Origin: Rhynchonema sp. JSB1_4 | Taxonomy: Eukaryota; Nematoda; Chromadorea; Monhysterida; Xyalidae | Assembly: GCA_030248065.1 (NCBI GenBank) | Contig: JASAMV010003339.1 | Span: 39,460-103,459 of the forward strand | Reading direction: 5' to 3' | DNA length: 64,000 nucleotides | Shown: positions 35,598 to 46,767 of the stretch, in pieces | Layout of the letters: every line of letters begins with the position of its first letter | Position numbering within the stretch: position 1 is the stretch's first letter | Made by a program: the position numbers and the translations under genes | The notes under the pieces: model-generated | Seen by the model: the letters and a program-made list of their open reading frames with translations, nothing else | The model's database searches: none | What the model was told of the DNA's origin: nothing

Positions 35598-38500
35598 TTA
35601 CGTTCTGCTGCGTTCATTGGCATAGTCCATCTGCTGGGCGCGTTTGTTGCGTTTCCACTTCATGCGACGATTTTGGAACCAGATTTTCACCTGGAATTTG
35701 AGAAAATACCTGGCACCAAGACAAAATCTACAGTTTGTTGATTCAATGAACTGTGGTGGTCAGTAAGAACACATTTATCTTGGTGGCAGTCTTATGTAGT
35801 TAGTCAGTGCCCCTCCAGCTATGTACAACTATTGTTCAGTATCCAGCATTTTTGTGGGGTGTGTCCAGAAAAATTCTATTTACCCCTCAAAACATGCGTT
35901 TTCCTTTCGTGAGGATTGGCGGTTACAGGGAGGACTATTCAAATTTACAGCCCCCCCTCCATGCAGTCCCAGCAACATCCCATGGTCAAACAATCTCGTG
36001 GTGCCCCAAACAAAATATCAACTGCCGGGCCCGACCTGTGTCTCAGTGAGCATCAACTGCGTCGCCACCTCGTATCGTTTCGGTCGACTCAGGTATTTGT
36101 TCTCGCGGAACTGTTTCTCCAACTCGAGTAGCTGTTGACTCGTGAATGCCGTGCGCGGACGTCGGATTTTGCCAAACAATTGTGCGTTCTGCTGCCAAGC
36201 GTCTGCAAGGCAAACGCTGGTCGTAACTGAGACGGATAAAAATGTGTGTATAGGCCATCACCTATCTTTGATGTTGCCGGGATGGCAGTGCCGTGATGCA
36301 ATCATGTTGTTGTGTGTCTTTGAGAGACGAACAGCACCAAATTCCAATACACAGAATATATTGCCGAATTTTCGACACTCAATAGTGTCCTCGTCAGGGC
36401 TCAAGTATATGGGTAAAAACGAGGACACTATTGAGTGTCGAAAATTCGGCAATATATTCTGTGTATTGGAATTTGGTGCTGTTCGTCTCTCAAAGACACA
36501 CAACAACAGGCCATCACCTGTTGATTATTATGCCCTGACGGCTTTTGATGCTACAGTGAAAAGCTAGTACTTTTGTGCGAAATGTATGCGTATACGTGAT
36601 CAAACGGAGTCAGTGTTATAATTTTCGAGAAAACTTATAAAGTTGCAAATGTCCTAACCCCCATGTTACAAATTCAGTGATGTGTATCCATTGTCTGACT
36701 CCACTATCATGTAAATGTATATGTACATCGTAATCTCCATCTTTGTGTGCGTCATCGGTCAGTTTTACCGCAAAGTAGCACGCCAAGTGGCGGCGATATA
36801 AAGACAGACCGATCAAAAGAGCGTAGATGTACAATTTTAATGAAATTTAACGCCATCATAACACAATACAATTGTGGCGGTAACGATGTCAGCGCAGTTT
36901 GTGATTTCACGCCTCGCTTGTCGTCTGTATTGTGTGCAGCTACTCAACTGTGTGCGCATGTACATGGACGCGGGTTACTGTAATACCCACTTGGCTGCGG
37001 TCAAAGGCCATCATGAAGCGACACGACAAAGAAACGAGAAGCATTTATTATAATGAATATAAGAAAATTGATTCGTCGCTCTCCACATAGTCTTGTCGAG
37101 CGGCTAAAGCTCGGGATGCGTTTGGCAGCTAATAACAACACAACCCTTTTTGCGCGCGCTGTTGTGGTGTCTATCTTTTCACTTTCAATTTTCTATCCGA
37201 TCGGCGCGCGCGCCGCCGCACTGAAGCGCGAACAAATTTGCTCTTGTGGCTCGCGGACAGTATAGATTTGGTTGGCGCGAACTAAATCACAAAAGGGGCA
37301 CGCACACACAATCTGCAATGATTGACAATTCATCATTGCGGACGGCGGCGGATGCTCTCGCGGCCAATGGCAGCCGCAGCAAAAATCGTCAAGTGCGTTA
37401 AATTGAACCATTCATTTCGCATTTCATACACTTGATTGCCCTAAGGGCCACCGGACAATTTGCGAAATTGGCGGCCGTCGACCCGCACCCATAATACTAA
37501 TAGAATGCAAACTGTGCCAACAACAAACAGCTAACAAAACGCACCACAAACGGCGTGCGCACAGGATTTCAAGAAATATCAACTGGGTACATGCTCTGTT
37601 GGTGGGTACCACAAACCAGTTACATTTACATGTACCACTTCTATACCACAATACCAAAACCACCGTATGTATGTAATTGTGCCCATACTCAACAACCAAC
37701 CCTCAGCGTCATAAAGCCCCAAAGTGAGCGATCAAAATGTCTATGTCTCTGTGTTGGCTATGTCTCTGGTGTTCGTTTTGCGAGTGTCTCGCAGGCACGA
37801 CCGCCAAATCTATTATTATATGAATGTGAGTTTCAATTTAGTGCTTTTGACGTTTCGGCTATATTCGAGGTCACACGGGATGCGCATAAAACTTGGCCAA
37901 ATCACGGGATTAGATGGGATCTTTATAATAGTTGTGGAGCTGCTGTTGAAAGGTGTCACTCATGGGGATAAAGGGCATAAAGGATACTGTAGCCAGATAC
38001 GGGACGCTGGTTGAAAAAAAAGTACATGTACAGGTAATCCGCCAGCTCATGGCACTCAACACGCACAGGCTGCACGCAGCATTACTGCCGTCAATGAATG
38101 CATCTATTCTCTGCAGCTATCCGTTGAAACATCCCCAAATTTTGCAACAATGTAGAAATGTGTTATGGCAAGCAGCAAATGAAAACCGGATAAATTAAAC
38201 AGCAGTCATCAAAGTATGACACTCACCCAAAGTGCACATTCTGTTTAGAAAATGGCGTGTGGTGCACCATGCACTGCGTGTATAAAAAGTGCCATGACGA
38301 GCCGATGGATTGCCTATAGGTAGGACCTAAACAGAACGAACTTTGAGTATAAACAAGTCAATATATCCAAATGTGGTGTTTGCTCTTCACTGTCCCATGG
38401 GCACTTGACTGCATTTTGTAATCAGGAATCCAGTAGCTCGATGCCATAAAATACCTGAGCTTGACTGAATGAAACTATTATTATGTAATACGATACGAAC

Positions 38501-39181
38501 TATACGGGAGACACCATAGTAGAGTCTTTTTTGCAAGCAATCTTGTCGTAGCGGTGAGCATGTGCCGAACAATCCGTATCTCGCTTCTGTACCCATCGCA
38601 TACGACGTTCTTCTTGTTCGCCGATTAATTCAACATACTTGTTAGCCTTGAGCACACATCAGTAATGTGAATTTATTGGAAGTTACACCAATGCATGTAT
38701 AATCGCCGGTTACCACCAAACGCGCGCATCAAAGAGCCGTTATGACGTTTATGAACAGCCAGCAAGTGGTTACCACATTTACATATATGTATAAATTCGG
38801 TTTTTGTGCAAGTTCGGTTTTCGGTTACGGTTGAGCGAGTTGATGTGCGCCAAAAAGCCGAATGATGAAAAAACGCAAAAAAAGAACATCACGGAACTAA
38901 CGGAGCAGCGATCCGAACTGTTCATAGAAGGAAGTGTAGTGCGCAGCATTGGAGGGCAACGGTGCACCTGTGGCACTCGGTGACGGCCCAAAGGCGCTCA
39001 TCGGAATCAGCAGATTCTGCGCGTTTGTTACATCGGTGGTCGATAGATCGGTCGGTTTGTTTTGCTGATCGTCATTATTGGCCAGCAGATTGTCGATACT
39101 GAACGCGGGCTTGGTCTGCTGTGCCGATGATGTTTCACAAACGTTCACCTCTTCGACCGGTGAGGCGCTACAACGCGACAT
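35598..39181 (-). CDS. homeobox transcription factor, MNX/HB9 type, 3 exons
   Basis: Motor-neuron and pancreas homeobox (MNX, HB9; C. elegans ceh-12) family. Exons on the minus strand 39181-38902, 36202-36036 and 35690-35598 join in phase to 179 aa. Exon 1 holds an Engrailed-homology-1 repressor motif ([12 protein letters not shown]) near the N-terminus, where MNX proteins carry FxIDxLL. Exon 2 begins the homeodomain ([39 protein letters not shown]). Exon 3 completes helix 3 ([20 protein letters not shown]) and stops only about 12 codons later. The last homeodomain intron falls just before VKIWF. Neuronal fate repression is inferred from the family. Intron 1 (36203-38901) holds a near-perfect palindrome and a piggyBac-like relic. 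Confidence 0.92.
36306..36507. repeat. near-perfect 89-bp palindrome with 24-nt loop
   Basis: Arms 36306-36394 and 36419-36507 are essentially exact reverse complements (GTTGTTGTGTGTCTTTGAGA at the left). Matching strings AGGCCATCACCT lie at 36252-36263 and immediately after the right arm at 36508-36519. It is in intron 1 of the MNX gene. Similar peptides in opposite frames are products of the palindrome. Confidence 0.9.
38031..38318 (+). pseudogene. piggyBac-like C-terminal remnant, copy 2
   Basis: Second copy of the repeat at 24893, lying antisense in MNX intron 1. It keeps the Cys/His-rich frame without an internal stop ([16 protein letters not shown], then CHDEPMDC before a stop), but the upstream conserved part ([13 protein letters not shown]) is in a different frame. 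Confidence 0.6.
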
Positions 39182-41110
39182 GCTTGCTATGGGACAACAG
39201 AAATGTCGACTGTTGGGGTTAACTAACTGACTTGACTTAGTATAAGGGGCTAAGTGGTCGTTTATGCCAGAGCGCCGGAAAGAACCATCGAAACACCGCC
39301 CACTTTTCGGCATGCTGATTGGCTGCTGGAGCGTCGTGGAACCAGTCAGCGTGGGGCTTGCATGATGGCGCTGGGGCAGGGGTGTTGTAATGATTGGATT
39401 ACTGTAGCCCATTAACAATAACATGATCATGTCAAAAATTGCACATTTATTGACGCTTCCGGACCCAAACAAATAAAAAAATGTGATTGTTTATCAGTGT
39501 TTTTGAACAACCTGCTTCGGCGTGTGCTGTGGATGATTGGTCCTGATTAACGTGCATACGTCCAGTGCAGTGTATACCCCACTCCAGTTGTACATACAAT
39601 GAGTCACTCACGTCCACACGGCATGCAGTTGAAAATCATTTCAGAGTTGCGTGCGCGCGCAGTAGCCCGCATTTCATCCCCTGGATTTTGGATCGCAGTT
39701 CGTTCGCTTATGGTAATTTCCGCAGGTATAGTACATTATACACGTGCATTCATCCAGGTTGGGTGTCATGCATAGTGTACATGTAACTCGATATCGTGTC
39801 ATGCCTCACTCCCTGGCCTGTGTACACAACAACACAATGCAGTAGCAACCATGGGCATGTTTGCGTGATATTCACAATATTTTATTTTGGCTGTAGGTTT
39901 GCAGTTGCCAGATGCAAAATACCCAATGTGTCACCTACCAGCCTCAGAGAGCGCGTGCAGTTGTTTTGGTATGCGTTTTGCAGCCGCCTGTCGGTATTAT
40001 AATAGTACAGGACGATGACGATAAATAGTATAATACGTTTAGTGCACATATGATGCGGTGTGTGCGCGTACAATCATAAATACGAAACGCTGCTGCGCTG
40101 TACATGTGGTTGTGTATGTGGGTATGTATGTACATTTGTTTGAAATTCCAGTTTGCCTTGGCTTGGCTGCCGATCACCCCCCCCCCACCTTGCCCTGTGC
40201 TGTCCAGTTGTTCATATACACATGTACCTACACGAAGAGCTGGCTTGTGCGCATGCTCTGCATCTTGTGAGATGTTGCGCGTGCAGTGACTGGCTGTCGC
40301 GAAAACTATTGCTGCTGCTGTTGTACATTGCAATGTAGTCGTGCACGCACACAAGTTGCTGTTGTCAGCCTGTGTACAGTGCGCGAAATTGGGTTGGCTC
40401 GGACGTGCGCTGTTGTTGTTGTTGTGTTAATGGCGCTGTTTTTCTCACTTGATCTCTCGATTTGGTCAGAAAAATACTGCAGATTCAAAAACATTTGAAA
40501 ATATTTTCATGGTTCGAGACAACACGAAACTCTTTCAAAATCAATATACGATACAATCTATTTGAATTCAGTGTCTTAACCCCGACAGCATGGGGTGACG
40601 TCCTTGCAATCATAGTGAATCACCAAACCCTCCACTGCACTGCAGGCACTGCGCTGTAACGCGCGATTTTCCCCTTTGCTCCTCAAGGACCTTTACCTGC
40701 CGCCTAGGTTTGTACCACGTTACTGCTGCCTCTTTTATACGTATACATTTTGTGCATAGGTTTTTCGCTGTTGAACATTGCTTTTGCTTGGATTTTTTCA
40801 ATGGGAGTCAGCGTGAAAAAATGTGTTTGGTTTTTTCATATTATACATACTTGTGGTGAGTGAGTTACTATTCACGTTATTTGAACTACATATATAACTA
40901 TTTTGTGGTTGCAGCAGAATGCACTGTGTGCAGTTGGAAATCTTTTCAGTTCAATATTACTACTAACTTTATGTTCAAAACTGGTAAAATGCATAGGTGC
41001 TTATACCCATGCAAAGCTTTTGATAGCGATTTGTGGAAGAATCCTTTTCGTTGCAGATTCGTGTTGAGGCGACGTGTAACAACGTGGTGCAACACCAATA
41101 AACAGCCAAA
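39182..41110. other. divergent intergenic between MNX and four-pass protein genes
   Basis: About 1.9 kb between the two start codons. It contains CA/TG-rich stretches, a run of nine C at about 40179-40187, and short GTT repeats near 40415. Both promoters should lie here; no specific motif could be assigned. Confidence 0.45.
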
Positions 41111-44100
41111 ATGCAACCCATGCCTTATGGCGGTGGACACATGCATCAGAACAGAGGGCCCGATCCGAGGGACCCGGAGTACCAGTGTTGTTGTGGAGGA
41201 ATGGACGCTAAAGTTGGTGGAGCATCTGCACTTTGACATTCTTGTGGCCATCCACAGACACACATGGATACAACAACCTCTTACACCCGCGAGAGGCTCA
41301 AGCATGCGGCCTTATCAGTTTTGATGTTTCGCTGGTCCAGATGTTTTTCATGCTAGTGATTCCTGCTTCCTCCATATCCCAAAAATAAATCAGGACTGAT
41401 GGTGATGACACTTTCATCTGAGGACAGACGGATGATGCAGAGGGATCTGAGAATATGTAATTTGGTGTTATCATCCCCATCTATGTCATAGACGCTCAAT
41501 GTATAGCCCAAGTAGCTACAAATTGCATTCAGCCATTTGAGCCACTCGTGAGCCATAAATAAAAAGCAAGCCAACGCACAATGAATGGAGTGTCATATTG
41601 TGGTGACGGTCGCATCATTTCAGTTTGCAACACAACTTTAGTCCATCATTTCCCGCTGGTCATTTCAATGTTTGCAGAGCGGCACGCGTTTGCTGTGCGT
41701 CGTGGAGGCGATCGTTGTGTTCCTACAATTCGCCGAGATCGTCGCAGTCCAAGCCTGGGCCGGGTCACAGTTCACCGTCCAGTTTTGCGTCGGTTTATTC
41801 ATGGTCGTTGCGTGGTGGGTGGTGATCGCTGCTGCATTATGGGCGCTATCATCCAACTCGGAGGGCGCACTCGTGCCGCACATTGTGCTGTCGGTGAGTG
41901 CAGACGGGTCTGTGAAACATCAGCTAGACTCACAGCAACAGAGCAAGAAACCTTACAATGACCGTGATCAGGGTCGCGGGGGGGGACGTGGGCTTACGTG
42001 ATTTTTTCATGTGATTGTGCAGGTGAAACCTCACGAGCCACAAATGCGCAAGCAGTGTACGGGACAAGGTTTCACCGGGGCTTCTTAGTCTTGCTTTGAA
42101 ACTACACAATCATTTTCGGGGCTGGCCCTGGCTGTCCTTCTGACTGACGAGACCCAGGCAGACATTAGACTTTGGGTCGAAACCGCAACTCCACGACGCG
42201 CCATATGTGCTGCACGTGTCCACATTCGCATACATACGGTAACCACTATGGCAAGGTTACGGCAGGCCACCCCCGTACAGTATTTTGTGATCGTTTTGAT
42301 AAATGTAAACATTGGCTACACGCGCCGTTGCAAAACGCACAGTGCACATGCTGGACGAATTTCGGGGCATCGAACACTCGAAGTTATCACAACGCGGCGA
42401 GAAATTGTCTCGAGCAGACTTGTGATCTTTTTATGCCCATTTTTTATCAGTAATTTAGACTCAGGCAAATTTTGCCTCCTAAAAAGCGAACTAAATTTGG
42501 GGGTGGCCCCAGGCCTTCTGAACGCCGAAGTTTTTGGAATCTATGTGCCACTGAAATGTCAGCAAACGCTCAGCGAAGCCCGAATCTGAGGTAAAGTCGG
42601 CCCATCTCCATCCTTTCGCGTTCCACTAAATTTTGCTGCGCGCATAAGAACAACGACAAGTGATGGTCTTTGCAACTTCATCATGAATCGCTTCTGAAAC
42701 ATCAATAAGACTTTTCTTTAGGCCGCGTACAGATAGAGCTGGTTCTGGTTCTGATTTTAGTAAAAAAATTTCTATGTCCGAAAACCAGAACCAGAGCCAG
42801 CTCTATCTGTACGCAAAACTGGAAATATTTCTGGCGCAATTTTTTTATTCTATGTCAGAGAACCAGAAATATTTCCAGCTCTATCTGTACACAAAACTGG
42901 AAATATTTCTGGCGCAGTTCGAAACATTTATGTCACCAGGTTATTTGAAGAAAACGTGGTGTGTGTGTGCTTGCAACATTTTGTTTGATTACAGGGTGTG
43001 CCGAAATACATATACCTGGTATGAATTATTGTTTATGCCGATTTGTGATAAACTTTGGCTAATTGTTTATGATCTGTTGTGGGCGCTTTGCCAGCAATCT
43101 TCCATCGTTTGCAAACATGTTTTCAGGTATGATGTTTTCAGGTACAGCAGAATTCTAAACAAGGTGCGCTATCAGAACTAAACTTTCCACTTCGATGTGT
43201 TTGTTGATGTTCTCGTCCATGCTGACGAAAGCAGGGACGCCGCTGGTTTTAAGGTGTTTGAGGTACTTTTTCCAAAAAACTGGTTCAAGCACAATGTGCT
43301 CAACGGAAATTCTTATGGTGTAAAAGTCGACCAATCAGCAACTAAACTCGCATTGTGCTTGAACCGCTTTTTTGGAAAATATGCCTCAAACACCGTAGTG
43401 AAAATCCTCCCAGCGGCGTCTCTGCTGTCCTCAGCATGGACGAGAGACGACATCAACAAACTGTATCGAAGTGGAGGTTTAGTTCTGATAGCGCAGCAGA
43501 TTAGGGGCCTTGTTCAGAAGTCTCCGGTACCTGAAAACATGTTTGCAAACGATCGAAGACTGCTGGCAAAGCGCCCACAAGCAGACCATAAAAAATCAGC
43601 CAAATTTTATCACAAATCGAAACAATGACTGCACAAACAATAATTAATACCAGGTGTGTATGTATCGGCACACCCTGTAATCAAAGAAAATGTTGCAAGC
43701 ACACACACCACGTTTTTTTCATAAATAACCCAGGGACATAAATGTTTAGAACTGCGCCAGAAATATTTCCAGTTTTGCGTACAGATAGAGCTGGAGATAT
43801 TTCTGGTTCTCTGACATAGAGTAAAAAATATTGCGCCAGAAATATTTCCAGTTTTGCGTACAGATAGAGCTGGCTCTGGTTCTGGTTTTCGGACATAGAA
43901 ATTTTTTTTAGTAAAACCAGAACCAGAACCAGCTCTATCTGTACGCGGCCTTACAGGCCATCACCGTATTCGTAATATTCGTTGCCGAAATCATGTTATT
44001 GGTCATGGTAGCATCAGAGGGACAAGCATTAGCGTTAATCGTTGGTGCCGAAGGAAATGAGAATGATTTGGAACGAATCAAAGCATGTTGGTCAGGGGTG

Positions 44101-45479
44101 GGAACACAGTTGATTTTTATGTTTTATGGCGTGTCAAAACCAGGCAGAAGCCTTTGAGCGTTTCCATAATTTCGTCATTGAACAAAGCATTGCGCATAGG
44201 TTATGTTGGCGTACTGTTACTTTACGACGTTACCCAACCTATTGGGTACCGTCGTAAAGTAACTTGTATTTTGTGCATAGTATATATCGGTACTTCACTT
44301 GCCGACAATATGTGTATCTGACCTGATGTAAATCAGCTCCCGAGACCAAAGCTGAGCTACCGTGACCATACAGTAGGTTATATCGGAACCACCTCTAAAT
44401 ATATCTGTACTCACCATGGCTTACAGCTCGAAGATATAAAAGTTTTAATAATCAAGGCTGGAATTTTCGAACCGGTGGTATAAACAAGTGGTCCGTGTAA
44501 AGTTCGGTGTAAAGCTCTTGTTGAAAGCTCCGCGTGAAAGCGCTCGGTGCAAACGTGAAACATTGCACCCTTGGTAGCAACCAATGCTTCATGTTTACAC
44601 TGGGCTTGAGCTTTACAGACCAAGCTTTCGACCGAATCGTAATAATTATATCGAACTTTAGAACCAGCTCTTATTGTTTACAACACCGTTTCGAAAATTC
44701 CTGCCCAAGCCTTGTGCCGAAAACTGATTCGGAAACTATCCGTGTAAGCCCCATTGGAACTTACTTGGCAGAGGGACTCCGATTTCTCCTATGGAATTGC
44801 TCTGCGCGAAGCGCGTTATGGGTTGTGCTTGTGAAGCAAGGTGTTGGTTGGCCGTTTCGATCTATGTATAAGGTGGCCCAAAAGTAGCTACACTAGGTTA
44901 AGGATGACGTGCAAGAAAGTCGTACGGAAAGGCTTCAAATCGGCTAAAAATTGGGGTTTGGGCCAACTAGGGTTTTCAGACATAGGGAATCCGAAAATGG
45001 GCTCAGTTTTTTTAATCAGGACATTGGGATCATATTTATTACACCCAAAATGTACAGCCTAAAAAGCAAGGTCATTTCCGGATTCCCTGTGCCCGAAAAT
45101 TCCTGGTAACCAAGTTTTAGTTTCTTGGCATGAATTTCTCACACATCCATCCTTAACCTAGTGTGGGTACTTTTCGACCACCCTATATTTCACTGACAGG
45201 CGGTGCACCAGGTCATTGTCATCAATTGACCATGGCAATGAGTGACACCGTAGCGAAAGGTAGCCGCACCTTTTTATCGTGATGTTTTGCCTTACAGACG
45301 TGATGGTGATGGGATTGGTGCTAATGGTGGTGTACGCTGCGTGCTTCGTGCTCGAGTGCTGGGCGATATGTGTCGTCTACGCCGCATACAAATTCGTGCG
45401 CGATTCTAATGATTCCATGTATTCATACGGCCCAGGCCCGATCGCATACTCGGCACCGCCCAAAGGGCCGACTTACTGA
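41111..45479 (+). CDS. four-pass membrane protein, LAPTM-like layout
   Basis: Exons 41111-41212, 41678-41893, 43957-44044 and 45298-45479 join in phase to about 195 aa. An N-terminal tail (MQPMPYGGGHMHQNRG) leads to a Cys cluster YQCCCGGMDAKSG just before the first membrane segment (LLCVVEAIVVFLQFAEIV). Three more hydrophobic segments follow (VGLFMVVAWWVVIAAALWA, ITVFVIFVAEIMLLVMV, VMGLVLMVVYAACFVLECWA). The C-terminal tail is Pro/Tyr-rich (YGPGPIAYSAPPKGPTY). The Cys cluster plus four-pass layout resembles LAPTM-like endolysosomal proteins and nematode-specific four-pass families, but I cannot assign an orthologue. Introns 2 and 3 carry a Harbinger-type element and two MITEs. Confidence 0.7.
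42721..43950. mobile_element. PIF/Harbinger-type long foldback element beside a splice acceptor
   Basis: A 1,230-bp palindromic element. Ends GGCCGCGTACAGATAGAGCT and its inverse, with direct TTA repeats at 42718-42720 and 43951-43953. The arms are over 300 bp and contain repeated CCAGAACCAG and GGAAATATTTCTGG units; an inner palindrome lies near 43255-43400. The right TTA is followed by CAG and then the exon, so the insertion is three bases from the intron end. Confidence 0.85.
44456..44705. mobile_element. inverted-repeat MITE, copy 4 (diverged, 250 bp)
   Basis: Diverged member of the family at 3628, with ends GGCTGGAATTTTCGAA and TTTCGAAAATTCCTGCC and CAA on both sides (44453-44455, 44706-44708). 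In intron 3 of the four-pass protein gene. Confidence 0.7.
44871..45184. mobile_element. MITE with CATCCTTAACCTAGTGT ends
   Basis: Left end AGGTGGCCCAAAAGTAGCTA followed by CACTAGGTTAAGGATG; the right end is its near-inverse ending GACCACCCT. TA-rich flanks are compatible with a TA duplication. It shares internal strings with 14639-15546. In intron 3 of the four-pass protein gene. Confidence 0.7.
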
Positions 45480-46405
45480 TAATTGATTTCGCCCGCACTA
45501 TTTTTGGGACATATCCATAATTCGGAAGAGTCAATACGACTCAGACTTTGATCCGCTCGCCTCATCATACTTCACTTTGTTGCTAATCAATCAATGATTA
45601 CATCTGTATTACTGTTGCTGTTTATATTCCATCAAATTATTTTCGTCAAGTTTTCTCTGTACGCGTTTCATGTTCTGTTGCTAATCATGATGATAGCGAA
45701 CTGTACTGTGTAAACATAAACATTTCTTTTGTCAAGCCAGCATTTTTTCAAGTTGATTTGAAACCTTGGCTTAGAACGTTATATAGTTTGCAAAACTTAC
45801 TTGCGACCTGCCCCAGTTCAAGCAGCGTGTGCAAGTGACTGAAAACGTTTCAGACCAATGAGGCACTGCACATTGACATTGAATGATTGAACTGCAGCTT
45901 CGCGATTCATTTCAGCTGTTGTCAAATTTTAGAAAATATTTTTTCGATTGATGTTGTTTTTTGCCCTTTGTTTGTGCTTTGTGCATAATCAATGCTATTT
46001 TTGTTACTTTTTCGATTATGAAAAATAAAAGCATAATTATTCCATATAGATTAGTCAGAGAAAATGTTCTCCATTTCGCATAATGTACTGAGTGCAGTAT
46101 AAATACTGTTGGTCTGTTTCGTTGTGCTTTCGGCGACAGACCGAGGCGCCTGCGCCAGGGCACAGTGATGTCACTGCCTATCTGGTACCCGGCACGAGGA
46201 CTTTCTTTGGTGGACAACAAAAGTTGGTCGCTTACCAATGAGAATGCATTTAAGAAAGTAAAAATTGTAATCAGCCGACAATCGTCTATGCAGGAACACT
46301 GAACAAGCGTGTTATGTTGACTGATAAATTCGAGGTTCAGGTTCATTGTTCGAAAGGAACATGAAAATGCAATGAGAAATTCGAGATTTTCTTTCTCAGC
46401 TCGAC
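45480..46405. other. intergenic downstream of four-pass protein
   Basis: AT-rich sequence with short frames only. It should contain the 3' UTR of the upstream gene. No gene or repeat was recognised before the transposon nest starts at 46408. Confidence 0.45.
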
Positions 46406-46767
46406 TACCGTATTGTCGGAAATAGAACCCGGGGGGTCTAGGTATTTTTTCACTGGGGTCATTTTGGGGGGTTCAATTCATGGGGTGGGGGTCAATTATT
46501 ATATTTTTCATTTGGCCCCCCGACGAAAAATATCATTGTTAATGCTAATGTTAATATCATTCTTTGCGTGAGCTTGCAAATAAAATTTGAAAAAAATGAT
46601 GAGTGCCTAAATATGGCTTGTTTTCGGTATTTTCTAACTTTAACAGCGGCAAGGCAATTATGCTTAAAAAGCTGTGTTCTGTTGTGTACGCAATTTTAAA
46701 CAACGTTTGACACAACAACATAGCCTTACCATACCACTATAATCTGTGGTACGGTGAAGGTTGGGGG

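Noticed and set aside
38897..39472. Standalone forkhead-type gene, suggested by the FSIDNLL motif and an apparent stop
   Set aside because: The apparent stop overlaps a GTTAGT donor; joining to the homeodomain exons at 36202 and 35690 in phase shows it is the first MNX exon.
41665..41883. Minus-strand frame opposite the four-pass protein exon 2
   Set aside because: Shadow of a hydrophobic plus-strand exon that joins in phase to its neighbours.
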